From Burkholderia sp. PAMC 26561 (GTDB taxonomy: Bacteria; Pseudomonadota; Gammaproteobacteria; Burkholderiales; Burkholderiaceae): DNA of 64,000 nucleotides. Under the pieces are notes generated by a model. The model did not search any database and was not told where the DNA came from. It was given only the letters and a program-made list of their open reading frames with translations. The number at the start of each line of letters is the position of its first letter. Positions within the stretch are counted from its first letter, which is position 1. The stretch covers positions 186,001-250,000 of the forward strand of contig NZ_CP014308.1 of the NCBI RefSeq assembly GCF_001557535.2, read 5' to 3'. The position numbers and the translations under genes are program-made. Positions 7,734 through 16,600 of this stretch are shown piece by piece.

Positions 7734-9635
7734 TCAGAGAAAACCGGTGGATAGCCACGGGAACGCTGCAACGATCACGGTGCCCGCGAACAAAACCAGC
7801 AAGTAGCGCGCGATCGGGCGCATGCCAACGGAAGGATCGATGCGCGCGACGGCGCAAGCAGCGTAGTAGCCCACCCCGAACGGTGGGGCGAAAAGCCCGA
7901 TTCCCATCGAGAGCACGACGACCATTGCATAATGAACTTCGTGCACGCCGAGCGCTTTGGCAATGGGAAACAGCAACGGGCCGAACAACACGATGGCGGG
8001 TATACCCTCCAGCACGCTTCCCAACACCATGAACGCCACGATCGAGACCGCTAGGAATGTGGCTCTTCCGCCGGGCAGACCCGCCAGCAGCGCGGCAAGT
8101 CCTGTCGAGAAGCCCGACTGCGTGAGTGCCCATGCCATGGCCGTTGCTGTGCCGATGATCAGCAGGATGGCGCCGGAGAGCGACGCAGTGTCGGCGAGCG
8201 CGTGCCAGATGCGGCCCCATGCGACCGGCTTGCGAAACAGCACGCTGATCAGGACCGCATAGGCGAGCGCATAGGCGATTCCGACGGTCGAAACCTCAGT
8301 TGCCGTCGCGATCCCTTTAATGACGGCGAAGCGCACGACGAACGGCAACACGAGCGCGGGGAGCGCAACGACAAACGCGCGCGCGATCTCGGGCCAGGTG
8401 GAACGCGCTGCCTGGTCGCTGTCGTGTCGATACTTGAACCACACGCCCGCGCATAGCATCAAGCCAAGCAGCAGAGCGGGCATGAGGCCGCCGACGAAGA
8501 GATCCGCGATCGACACGCTCGTGACGGAGCCGATCGTGATGAGCACGATGCTTGGCGGCACGGTTTCGGTCTGCGCGCCGGTCGCTGACAACAGCGCGAT
8601 CAGATCGCCATCCTTGGCACCACGCGCTCGCATCTCGGGAAACAATACGGGAGCGACCGCCGCCATGTCGGCGGCCTTCGAGCCCGAGATACCGGATACC
8701 AGGTACATCGCGCCGACCAGCACATAATGCAAGCCGCCACGCACGTGACCGAAGAGCCGGGCGAGCAGCCCGACCATGGCTTTTGCCATGCCCGTCACAA
8801 CCACGAGCGCGCCGAGAAAGATGAACAGGGGCACTGCGAGCAGCACAAGATGCGACATGCCTTCTTCCATGCGGCCGATCATGACGTCGGTCGGCGCGTG
8901 CGTGACGATGCTCAGATAGGCGAGCGTCCCCAGCCCGAAGGCGAAGGCAATCGGAACGCCGGCGAAGATTGCGCCGCCGACGATCACCACAAAAAAGATC
9001 AGCAGGTTGTAGAGACCCATTGCGACAATCGACGGCTTGCAGAGATAAAGCGCGGTGGCGATGACAGCGATCAGCGCGAGCGCCAGTGCGAAATCGGGCA
9101 GGCGGACTTGGCGTCCCAGGCGTAGCAATCCGAATACGATCATGAGCCCGATCCCTGCGGGCAAAGCGGCTGCGCGCCAGACACCGGAGATCGCCAGCGA
9201 GTCGGTTTCGATCGGAAATTCGCTCACCGCATACTGGATCGCCGGCATCAGCAAGATGGCGAGCAACATGAGGCTTGCGGTCATGCTGAAGGCATCGAAG
9301 CGCGCGCTCGGCCCGCGTCCCTGACGGCTCACGAACGCGACCATGCGCATGTGCTCCATGCGACGGTACGCGATCGCGGCGCCCAGGCTCGCGACCCAGG
9401 CGAACAGCGTTGACGCGAGTTCATCGCTCCAGGTCAGCGGCTGGTGCAGCAGATAACGGCATGACACGCCCGCGAGCAGCAGCGCAACTTCGATTGCCAG
9501 TGCGCAGGCGGTGACAGTTTCAACGAGGGTGCCAAGCCACCTGTCGCAGATGCCGGCGCACCGTTGCCATAGCGACGATGCGTCGTGCTCGGCGCGTGAC
9601 ATGCGGGTTTCGATCATAGCCTGTAGATTTCTCAC
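7734..9635 (-). CDS. TRAP transporter, fused DctQ-DctM permease
   Basis: 633-aa inner-membrane protein in which the small DctQ subunit (about residues 1-190, with LTWSDELASTLFAWVA) is fused to the large DctM subunit (about 200-633, with GVPIAFAFGLG, SGSKAADMAAVAPVLFPEM and a run of hydrophobic helices). It uses an ion gradient to bring in a substrate delivered by the binding protein encoded just upstream. The start is GTG with GGGAG six bases before it. Fused QM permeases are common in TRAP systems, so the fusion is not itself unusual. Substrate is presumably an organic or sugar acid, judged from its neighbours. Confidence 0.92.
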   Translation of the reverse strand: MRNLQAMIETRMSRAEHDASSLWQRCAGICDRWLGTLVETVTACALAIEVALLLAGVSCRYLLHQPLTWSDELASTLFAWVASLGAAIAYRRMEHMRMVAFVSRQGRGPSARFDAFSMTASLMLLAILLMPAIQYAVSEFPIETDSLAISGVWRAAALPAGIGLMIVFGLLRLGRQVRLPDFALALALIAVIATALYLCKPSIVAMGLYNLLIFFVVIVGGAIFAGVPIAFAFGLGTLAYLSIVTHAPTDVMIGRMEEGMSHLVLLAVPLFIFLGALVVVTGMAKAMVGLLARLFGHVRGGLHYVLVGAMYLVSGISGSKAADMAAVAPVLFPEMRARGAKDGDLIALLSATGAQTETVPPSIVLITIGSVTSVSIADLFVGGLMPALLLGLMLCAGVWFKYRHDSDQAARSTWPEIARAFVVALPALVLPFVVRFAVIKGIATATEVSTVGIAYALAYAVLISVLFRKPVAWGRIWHALADTASLSGAILLIIGTATAMAWALTQSGFSTGLAALLAGLPGGRATFLAVSIVAFMVLGSVLEGIPAIVLFGPLLFPIAKALGVHEVHYAMVVVLSMGIGLFAPPFGVGYYAACAVARIDPSVGMRPIARYLLVLFAGTVIVAAFPWLSTGFL

Positions 9636-9674
9636 GCTGAACTCCCGGAGAAGACGGCGATATTAAAAGCGGAC

Positions 9675-10703
9675 TCAGCCGATGTGCCCGGCGTACTTTT
9701 CGAGCAACGCCCACATGTCGGGACCGAAGCGCTTCTTCCATTCTTCGTAGTAACCGGCCTGGCGAAGCGCCACGCGAAACGGCTTCGGGTCCACCTCGAT
9801 GACCTGCATCTTTTTATCCTTGGCCAACACCCCGGCGAAGCGCGCTTCGAGCGCGACCACGTCCGCGCGTTGCGCAAGGGCGGATTCGTTGAGATTCCTC
9901 GATACGACCGCGCGCAGGTCTGCCGGGATCTGGTCCCAGGTCGCCTTATTGACGAGCGATAGCCAGCCGTCCCACATGTGGCGCGTGAGCGAAACCGACT
10001 TTTGCACTTCGTACAGCTTCGCGAAGTAGAAGGTGGTAAGCGGAAGCTCGGTGCCGTCTACCACCCGCGTCTGCAACGCGGAGTAAATCTCGTTCATGTT
10101 GATCGTGGTCGGCGATGCGCCGAAGGCTTCGAACAAAGAGATCCAGAGCCGGCCGGGCGGTACGCGCAGCTTGAAGCCCTTGAGATCTTCGGGCTTTCTC
10201 ACCGCGATGGCGGACGACGTGATCTCCTTGAAACTTAGGTCCCATACCTTCTCCTGACAGAAGAGGCCGGCCGCCGAGATCCTGTCGCGCAACGCGGCGC
10301 CCAGGTCGCCGTCCATGGCCGCCCATATTTCCTTGTAGGAGGGAAAGGCAAAGCCAACACCGACGATCGCGCATTCGGGCACGAGCCGCGACAGGATCAC
10401 GCTCGAGAGCGTGAACATGTCGAGCGCGCCGGAGCGTAACTGGCTGAGCATTTCCGTGTCCGAGCCAAGTTGACCGTCGGGGAAAAGCTGGATATCCACG
10501 GCGCCGTTGGTCTGTGTGCGAATGCGCGTGAACGCCTCGTTCAGCCTGACGTTGAGCGGATTCTCGATATTGACGTTAGTGCCGTATTTGAGCTTGATGG
10601 GCGCCGCGGCACGCGCGAGCCGAGGCATGGCGACGGCGGCGCACACTGCGGCGCCCGTTGTGAGCACGCGGCGGCGCGCCTGGGATTTCTTTGACATGGT
10701 CAC
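9675..10703 (-). CDS. TRAP transporter substrate-binding protein (DctP family)
   Basis: 342-aa periplasmic receptor. The N-terminus has a Tat-like RRRVLTTG followed by a hydrophobic stretch ending ARAA, so export through Tat is likely. The DctP domain shows LFPDGQLGSDTEMLSQLRSG and ADLKGFKLRVPP, the region of the conserved substrate-binding Arg. It sits 39 bp upstream of the fused permease, giving a complete TRAP system. AGGAGA precedes a GTG at 10703; an in-frame ATG two codons later is a possible alternative start. Confidence 0.92.
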   Translation of the reverse strand: MTMSKKSQARRRVLTTGAAVCAAVAMPRLARAAAPIKLKYGTNVNIENPLNVRLNEAFTRIRTQTNGAVDIQLFPDGQLGSDTEMLSQLRSGALDMFTLSSVILSRLVPECAIVGVGFAFPSYKEIWAAMDGDLGAALRDRISAAGLFCQEKVWDLSFKEITSSAIAVRKPEDLKGFKLRVPPGRLWISLFEAFGASPTTINMNEIYSALQTRVVDGTELPLTTFYFAKLYEVQKSVSLTRHMWDGWLSLVNKATWDQIPADLRAVVSRNLNESALAQRADVVALEARFAGVLAKDKKMQVIEVDPKPFRVALRQAGYYEEWKKRFGPDMWALLEKYAGHIG

Positions 10704-10772
10704 GCTTGTCTCCTGCTATTTTGTTTTAGCGCCGCTTAGCACGGCTACCTGCAGCCAATTCTTGACGAATGT

Positions 10773-12005
10773 TCAGATGACGTTGAGCGCACGCAGTTCC
10801 GCGAGCCGGGCAGCGCCGATGCCGAGTAGCGAGTTGAGTACGCTGTCGGTATGCTCACTAAGTACGGGTCCGAGCCAGTTGACTTGTCCAGGCGTGCCAC
10901 ACAAGCGGGGGACAACATTGGCCATGGTCAGTTCGCCCACACGATCGTCCTTAACCGTCAGCAGATTGCCACGCTGCTGGTAGTGCGGGTCGTCGAAAAT
11001 CTCGTCGATTGCATATACCGGACCGCAGGGAACCTGCGCCTTGTCGCAGGCGTCGATCACCTCCTTGAGCGTACCCGAGCGGGTCCATGCGGTGACGATC
11101 CGGTCAACCTCATCGCGATCCGCAAGGCGCTGTGCCATGGTCGCGTAGCGCTCGGGCGTCGCGAGTTCCGGCTGCAACATCAGCACCGCAAGCCGCTCGA
11201 AGAGCTTGTCCGTGGTGCACGCTATGGCTACCCACCGGCCATCGCGCGTTGGATAGTGACTGTGCGGCACGACAATGGCAGTGGCCGCGCCCATTCGCTG
11301 GCGAATGATCTTCTTCGCGCCGTAGGCCGGAACGAGTTCATCCAGGATGCGGAACATGCTCTCGTACAACGCGACGTCGACGACCTGGCCCTCGCCCGTG
11401 ATGTCGCGCGCGCGCAAGGCGAGCAGCACGCCGATCGCGCCGAAGAGCCCGGAACCGTAGTCGGCGAGTGTCGCCGAGCCGGGCGTGACGGGTGGCCCGT
11501 CAGGATCGCCAGCGAGGAAAGACAGGCCGCTGAATGCGTTGGCGATGCGCCCGAAGCAGGGGCGGCCGGCGTACGGGCCGGTTTGTCCGTAGCCTGTTAT
11601 GCGCAGCATGATGATGCGCGGGTTGATCGCCTTCAGGTCTTCGTATCCCAGCCCCCAGCTTTCGAGCGTGCCGGTCTGGAAGTTCTCGCACACCACGTCT
11701 GACTCTGCCACGAGTCGCTTAAACAGGTCAGCTCCCTCGGGCTTGCGCAAGTCAAGCGTGACGGATTTTTTGTTCCTTGCCTCGGTAAGCCAGGCAAAAC
11801 TGTCGCCCGATGCCGACGCATTGCCAAGTCTCCTGCACGGGTCGCCAACATCCGGCAATTCGACCTTGATGACCTCTGCACCGAACTCGCCCAGCAAGGT
11901 GCTGGCGAACGGGGCAGCGAGAAAGGTGGCGGCATCGATCACGCGGATGCCTTGCATCGGCATGGTCTCGGCCACGGGGGACTGGGGCGATGTATTTAAC
12001 GTCAA
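10773..12005 (-). CDS. CaiB/BaiF family CoA-transferase (class III)
   Basis: 410-aa family III CoA-transferase that moves CoA from an acyl-CoA donor to an organic acid. Seen: LLGEFGAEVIKVELP near residue 40, VTLDLRKPEG near 82, ENFQTG, the ITGYGQTGP block at 136-144, and ADYGSG, whose Asp (about 182) is at the catalytic position. The likely start is TTG at 12005 with AGGAG seven bases upstream; an internal ATG at MPMQGIRV is possible. Next to a CitE-like lyase, it suggests activation of an acid to its CoA ester followed by C-C cleavage. Acid unknown. Confidence 0.9.
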   Translation of the reverse strand: MTLNTSPQSPVAETMPMQGIRVIDAATFLAAPFASTLLGEFGAEVIKVELPDVGDPCRRLGNASASGDSFAWLTEARNKKSVTLDLRKPEGADLFKRLVAESDVVCENFQTGTLESWGLGYEDLKAINPRIIMLRITGYGQTGPYAGRPCFGRIANAFSGLSFLAGDPDGPPVTPGSATLADYGSGLFGAIGVLLALRARDITGEGQVVDVALYESMFRILDELVPAYGAKKIIRQRMGAATAIVVPHSHYPTRDGRWVAIACTTDKLFERLAVLMLQPELATPERYATMAQRLADRDEVDRIVTAWTRSGTLKEVIDACDKAQVPCGPVYAIDEIFDDPHYQQRGNLLTVKDDRVGELTMANVVPRLCGTPGQVNWLGPVLSEHTDSVLNSLLGIGAARLAELRALNVI

Positions 12006-12029
12006 AATGAGACTCCTGAGGGTTTTGAT

Positions 12030-12908
12030 TCAGACGTGTTCGGGCTTGCTGGCGCGCGTCGCGAGGCTGTGTCTTTCGATCAGCCGCTGGGCGCGGGACA
12101 CGATGGGATAGTCGACGAATCCGCCCTCCACGCGAATTGCCGATATCCCGGCCGCTTCCGCCTGCCTGAAGGCATCGACGATCGCCCGTGCTTTCGCCAC
12201 TTCGGCCTCGCTCGGAGTGAACACCTCGTTCACCACCGTCACCTGGTCCGGATAGATACAGAACTTGCCGCCGAAGCCGAGCGTGCGTACATGCACCGCG
12301 GAGCGCCTGAGACCTTCTATGTCGGCTATATCGACGTGGGCGGTGTCGATGGGCGGCGCGAGTCCCGCGGAGCGCGAGGCAACACACAGCCGGGAGCGGG
12401 CAAAAAGTAATTCTTGCTCGGCGGCGGTCCACTCCATGCCGAGATCGTTGACGTAATCGCCCGCGCCGAAAGCGAGGCGCTTGACACGCGCCGAGCATCG
12501 GGCGATCGCCTCGACGGTATCGAGTCCGCGTGCGGTTTCGATGATTGGCATGAGTTCGATCGCTCCGCTTTCCAGCCCGCGCTCACGCTCGAGTTGGCTG
12601 ATGATCCAGTCGGCGATGGCAACATGTTCGGGGCCTTGCACCATCGGCAGGATCATGCCTCCGAGACCCGCGACGACGACGGCCTGGAAATCCGCGAAGG
12701 CATAAGGCGTGTCGAGCCCATTGATCCGCACGAACACGGGGCCATTGGTCAGACCTGCTATCACGCGGGCGGCGGTAGCGCGCGCCGTCGCTTTCTCGCT
12801 AGCAGCGACAGCGTCCTCCAGATCGAAGATCGCGGCGTCCGCACCGCATTGGGATACTTTGGCGAGATGTCGTTCGTTGGAAGCCGATGCAAAGAGTAGT
12901 GTGCGCAC
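12030..12908 (-). CDS. HpcH/HpaI aldolase family CoA-ester lyase (CitE-like)
   Basis: 292-aa protein of the citrate-lyase beta/malyl-CoA lyase family, which splits 3-hydroxy-acyl-CoA esters of the malyl, citramalyl or citryl kind. Seen: RTLLFASASNERHL, DLEDAV, VRINGLDT, ELMPIIETARGL with the metal-binding Glu, and FGAGDYVNDLG with the metal Asp. It starts with GTG preceded by GAGGAG. It is the first gene of the minus-strand operon, which runs with gaps of 24, 69, 39, 49 and 32 bp down to 6009, and it is divergent from a LysR gene that probably controls the set. Confidence 0.9.
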   Translation of the reverse strand: MRTLLFASASNERHLAKVSQCGADAAIFDLEDAVAASEKATARATAARVIAGLTNGPVFVRINGLDTPYAFADFQAVVVAGLGGMILPMVQGPEHVAIADWIISQLERERGLESGAIELMPIIETARGLDTVEAIARCSARVKRLAFGAGDYVNDLGMEWTAAEQELLFARSRLCVASRSAGLAPPIDTAHVDIADIEGLRRSAVHVRTLGFGGKFCIYPDQVTVVNEVFTPSEAEVAKARAIVDAFRQAEAAGISAIRVEGGFVDYPIVSRAQRLIERHSLATRASKPEHV

Positions 12909-13008
12909 TAGTTGCTCCTCGCTTGCGGCGGCTGGCTATGCCGCAGGTTTACCCGCGATTGAGGTTGCATGTCTTGTCTCCATTCGTTTTAGGTCTTGGC
13001 GACCTTAT

Positions 13009-13028
13009 GGTGATTGAAAAGTATCACC
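13009..13028. promoter_or_regulatory. Candidate LysR-type operator in the divergent promoter
   Basis: A perfect inverted repeat GGTGAT-N8-ATCACC lies midway between the divergently read CitE-like gene (start 12908) and the LysR gene (start 13092). Dyads of this size in such a gap are typical LysR regulator sites. The assignment rests on position and symmetry only. Confidence 0.5.
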
Positions 13029-13091
13029 TGAAGGGGCAAAATAAAAGTGCATAAGGAACATACGGCTAATAACGTTTTTGCATGAGTAAGC

Positions 13092-14018
13092 GTGAATCCT
13101 AAAAATCTCCGGTCTTTCATGAAGGTGGTCGAGTTCGGCACGTTCAACCGCGCGGCGGGGCAGTTGCGCATTACGCAGCCGGCGCTGAGCCGCCGCATTA
13201 GTTCGCTCGAAGACGAGGTGAAGACCAAGCTATTCGACCGGCACGGCCATGGCGTCACGTTGACTGACGCGGGTATCGTGTTGAGGGATCATGCGGAGGG
13301 CCTGTTGCGCCATCTGGAGCAGGTGCAGTGTGAGTTGACGAGCCGAGCGTCTACGCCGAGCGGTAGCCTCTCGGTCGGACTGCCTGCGCCGTTCAGAAGC
13401 ATCGTGTCCAGCACGCTGATACCGGCGTTCTGCCTGGAACACCCGCAGGTGAAGCTGCATATCTTCGAAAACACACCGCTCTTGATCTTCAACCTCCTGC
13501 AGGCGGGTTCGCTCGAACTTGGGGTGATTTCGGGCGAAGAGCCGCCTTCGGGCCTGACCTGTGACCCCTTTCTCACGGAGAGTCTCTTCCTGGTCGGCGC
13601 GACGAAGCACGGCCTGCAACTCGACTGCCCTGTGTCCGCGGCGCGCCTGCCCACACTGCCGCTCGTCCAGGCGCCATTTCCAAGTGCCGTGAGAACGCTG
13701 CTAGCGCGCTACTTCTCCGGCGGCGAGGCGCTCAGCTACAACGTCGAGGTTGACAGCTATCACCTGATGATCGACATCGCGGCATCAGGTCACAGCTTTA
13801 CCATCCTGCCTTTCTCGGCTATTCGGGAGCATGTCCAGTCGGGACAGATATGCGCGGCTCCCATCGCCGAACTGCAAATGCATTGGGTTGTCGCACGTCC
13901 GGTCGAACGCCAGATTTCGGTCGCTGCGCGGCGCTTCGAGAACTCCCTACGGCGCCTGACGTATGAAGAGGTGCAGAGCGGTCGTTGGCTTAGCGCGAGT
14001 TACCACGACGCGCAATAG
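13092..14018 (+). CDS. LysR-family transcriptional regulator (divergent from the catabolic operon)
   Basis: 308-aa LysR regulator. The N-terminal winged helix-turn-helix (about residues 5-62) shows FGTFNRAAGQLRITQPALSR. The remaining 230 residues form the periplasmic-binding-protein-like effector domain. The start is GTG at 13092; the nearby ATG at 13082 is out of frame. Its position back to back with the lyase/CoA-transferase/TRAP operon, with a dyad in between, suggests it activates that operon when the pathway substrate is present. Confidence 0.92.
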   Translation: MNPKNLRSFMKVVEFGTFNRAAGQLRITQPALSRRISSLEDEVKTKLFDRHGHGVTLTDAGIVLRDHAEGLLRHLEQVQCELTSRASTPSGSLSVGLPAPFRSIVSSTLIPAFCLEHPQVKLHIFENTPLLIFNLLQAGSLELGVISGEEPPSGLTCDPFLTESLFLVGATKHGLQLDCPVSAARLPTLPLVQAPFPSAVRTLLARYFSGGEALSYNVEVDSYHLMIDIAASGHSFTILPFSAIREHVQSGQICAAPIAELQMHWVVARPVERQISVAARRFENSLRRLTYEEVQSGRWLSASYHDAQ

Positions 14019-14272
14019 GCCCGCATTTTCAAAGTGAAGTGCGATAGGGATCAATGTCCAACACCGGAAGACGGGACTGGCCGACCCTCGTTTAAAAGCT
14101 GCGACTTCGAGCAGGCGAACGGAAAGATAGCGCAGTGGATAGGCATTCGAATCTGCACCGACATTGGTCCAACAAAGCCCCTTGGAAAGATGGCTGACCA
14201 CCTTGCCGGGAAGAATGCCGGCCGTTGACCTAAGTTAGGTGAGGGGTGTGATCCGCGAGACAGGCGTGCGGC

Positions 14273-15226
14273 CTATGGCATCGCTTGGACGCCCGCATTG
14301 GAAGGCGCGTGCGTGTTCCACGGCGGCGGATCGAACAGCGCCGCTATCCAGTCGATGAAAGCCCGCGTCTTCGCGGGCTCGTGCCGCAGCGACGCGCGCA
14401 CAATATTCAGCTTCTCATCCACCGCGCCGATCCATTCTGGCAGCACATGTACGAGGCGTCCGTCGCGCAGTTCGCGGCCGATGAGCCAATCGGTGGCGAG
14501 CATCACACCGGCGGAGCCGAGCGCGGCGTGGATGGCCGTGTCGATATCGTCCGTCGAGAGGCGCGAGCGGATTCGCACCGTCTGATGCGCATCTTTCTTG
14601 CGCAGATGCCTGAGATGCCAGACCGGATGCGTCATGAGCGGCGTGAAGCCAATGCATGCATGGCGCTGCAGATCGCGCGGCGTGTCAAGCGGGGGGTTTG
14701 CCGCGAGGTAGGCGGGCGACGCGCACAGCAGCCTGCGCATCGTGAGCAGCGGCTTGGCGACGAGACGGCTATCCTGCAACTCGCCGATCCGCACGCCGAC
14801 GTCGTGCCTTCCTGCGATCAAGTCGACGAAGCTGTCTGTATAGTTGCATTCGACGTCCAGCAGCGGATAGCGCACGAGCAATTCGGGTAGACGCGGAGCG
14901 ATCCATTTACGCCCGAAGCCAGCCGGCAGACTGATTCGTAACAGGCCGCTGGGTGTGGTCGAAAGCACACGGGCTTCCTCATGGGCGGCGCGGAGAATCG
15001 ACAAGGCTTCGTCAGCCCGGTCGCGAAAACGCTGGCCGGCTTCGGTGGAGGAAACCCGCCGTGTAGATCGTTCGAGCAGGCGAATACCGATACGCGCCTC
15101 GAGCGCGGCGACACGGCGCGACACGACCGACCCGTCGCGCCCGAGTTGCCGCCCCGCAGCGGTGAAACTTCCCGTTTCAAGTACCGCGAGGAATGCGCCG
15201 ATCTCGTCCGCCTCGATCCCATCCAT
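14273..15226 (-). CDS. LysR-family transcriptional regulator
   Basis: 317 aa from the chosen ATG at 15226, which has a strong AGGAGG; an in-frame start 11 codons upstream lacks one. The HTH reads TGSFTAAGRQLGRDGSVVSRR, followed by LEARIGIRLLERSTRRV and GQRF, a LysR subgroup common in Burkholderia. The effector domain shows LLRISLPAGFGR and DVGVRIGEL. It is divergent from the MDR oxidoreductase gene at 15321 and may regulate it. The 94-bp gap holds the 8-bp palindrome GTTGCAAC (15253-15260) but no longer dyad that I can see. Confidence 0.9.
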   Translation of the reverse strand: MDGIEADEIGAFLAVLETGSFTAAGRQLGRDGSVVSRRVAALEARIGIRLLERSTRRVSSTEAGQRFRDRADEALSILRAAHEEARVLSTTPSGLLRISLPAGFGRKWIAPRLPELLVRYPLLDVECNYTDSFVDLIAGRHDVGVRIGELQDSRLVAKPLLTMRRLLCASPAYLAANPPLDTPRDLQRHACIGFTPLMTHPVWHLRHLRKKDAHQTVRIRSRLSTDDIDTAIHAALGSAGVMLATDWLIGRELRDGRLVHVLPEWIGAVDEKLNIVRASLRHEPAKTRAFIDWIAALFDPPPWNTHAPSNAGVQAMP

Positions 15227-15320
15227 TGCTGCGCCTCCTGCAAGAGTGTCGTGTTGCAACGGTGGATTATAGTGCCCGCCCGCTGTTACGCTGGTTGCTA
15301 CTTAATTCAAGGAGCAATCA

Positions 15321-16355
15321 ATGAACACGACCATGCGTGCCTATACGCTGGAAACCGGCAAGAACTACAAACTTGCACAGCGCGATATGGGAGTTCCCAG
15401 CCCGCAAGCCGACGAGGTCTTGATCCGCGTGCATGCCGCTGGCCTGAACTATCTGGATCTAATGGTTGCATGGGGACGCTTGGGCGCAGTCGACGCGGCG
15501 TTCGTGCCAGGCACTGATGGAGCCGGAGAAATTGTGGCTGTCGGCGAGCGCGTGCGCGGCTGGCGGGAGGGAGATCGCGTGATTGCCGGATCGATCGTGG
15601 ACTGGGCGGCGGGACCGCTCACGCGCGAAGCCGGCAAGCGGCTTCGTGGCGTTTCGATGCCAGGGTCGCTTGCGGCCTTTGCGGTCGTCCCCGCGACTGC
15701 ACTCGTGCGTATTCCGGATGCGCTGCCCTACGTGCAGGCCGCGACATTACCGATTGCGGCGACCACCGCGTGGAATGCGATCGTTGCGGGGAACGTGCGG
15801 CCCGGATCAACGGTCGCGTTGCTCGGCACTGGCGGTGTGAGCCTTTTTGCGCTGCAGTTTGCGAAAGCGGCGGGCGCGCGCGTTTTCATCTCATCGTCGT
15901 CGGACCAGAAACTTGCGCAAGCGCGCACGCTCGGCGCCGATGAAACCATAAACTACCGTACGACGCCAGCCTGGGATGAGGTGTTGCTCGCAGCCACCGA
16001 CGGTCGGGGGGCCGACCTGGTCGTCGAGACCGTGGGCGGCGACTCGTTCAAGCGCTCAGTCAACGCGTCGGCGATAGGCGGCACGCTATACTCCGTCGGT
16101 TTTGTCGGTGGAATGGATGCGTCGTTTCCACTGCTGGATGTGATGGCGAAGACGTTACGCATCATCGGCAGCCAGACGGGATCAACGGCTAATCTCGCGG
16201 ACGCGGTGCGCGCGCTTGCACAATCGGCTATCGAACCGGTTATTGACCGAGTATTCCCTTTCTCGAATGCACAGGATGCCTATGCATATCTGGAAAAGGG
16301 TGGACACTTCGGCAAGGTAGTGATCGATGTCGATGCATCTTTGGGGGACAAATGA
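15321..16355 (+). CDS. MDR-superfamily NAD(P)-dependent alcohol dehydrogenase/quinone reductase
   Basis: 344-aa medium-chain dehydrogenase. It has the GroES-like N-terminal domain (AAGLNYLDLMV, PGTDGAGEIVAVGERVRGW) and a Rossmann domain with LLGTGGVSLFA at about 167-177, then GADETINYR. No cluster of cysteines for structural or catalytic zinc is present, so it is probably a zinc-independent quinone-reductase-like enzyme. AAGGAG precedes the ATG; a second in-frame ATG four codons on is possible. It stands alone, divergent from a LysR gene. Substrate unknown. Confidence 0.9.
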   Translation: MNTTMRAYTLETGKNYKLAQRDMGVPSPQADEVLIRVHAAGLNYLDLMVAWGRLGAVDAAFVPGTDGAGEIVAVGERVRGWREGDRVIAGSIVDWAAGPLTREAGKRLRGVSMPGSLAAFAVVPATALVRIPDALPYVQAATLPIAATTAWNAIVAGNVRPGSTVALLGTGGVSLFALQFAKAAGARVFISSSSDQKLAQARTLGADETINYRTTPAWDEVLLAATDGRGADLVVETVGGDSFKRSVNASAIGGTLYSVGFVGGMDASFPLLDVMAKTLRIIGSQTGSTANLADAVRALAQSAIEPVIDRVFPFSNAQDAYAYLEKGGHFGKVVIDVDASLGDK

Positions 16356-16484
16356 CCTAAACGTCACCGCAGCGAAGCATCAATTTGTACAAGCGAACGC
16401 GGTATAGGCGAGCAAGGATGTATGCGCGCGCTAACCGCTTTTCGCAAAGGCGACAATGTATAGTCATCCGCCTCTGAATCTGGG

Positions 16485-16557
16485 GTGGGCGGGTTTGGCG
16501 GGCCAAGGGTTCGCTACGCCGGGCTTCCGCCCGCCCTTGACCCACGAACCCGCCCAC
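16485..16557. repeat. Long imperfect palindrome upstream of the DsbG-like gene
   Basis: Outer arms GTGGGCGGGTT (16485-16495) and AACCCGCCCAC (16547-16557) are perfect 11-bp inverted repeats. Inside them CAAGGG (16504-16509) pairs with CCCTTG (16534-16539). The GC-rich structure lies about 45 bp before the next gene. There is no T-run to make it a classical terminator. Confidence 0.5.
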
Positions 16558-16600
16558 TTCAAATTCAAAGTAGGCTGTATAGCTTGGCCTATATCTATGG

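Noticed and set aside
14125..14165. tRNA-like text (AGCGCAGTGGATAGGC and ATTCGAATC)
   Set aside because: The D-arm-like and T-loop-like pieces are too close together, and no acceptor stem or anticodon arm can be formed.
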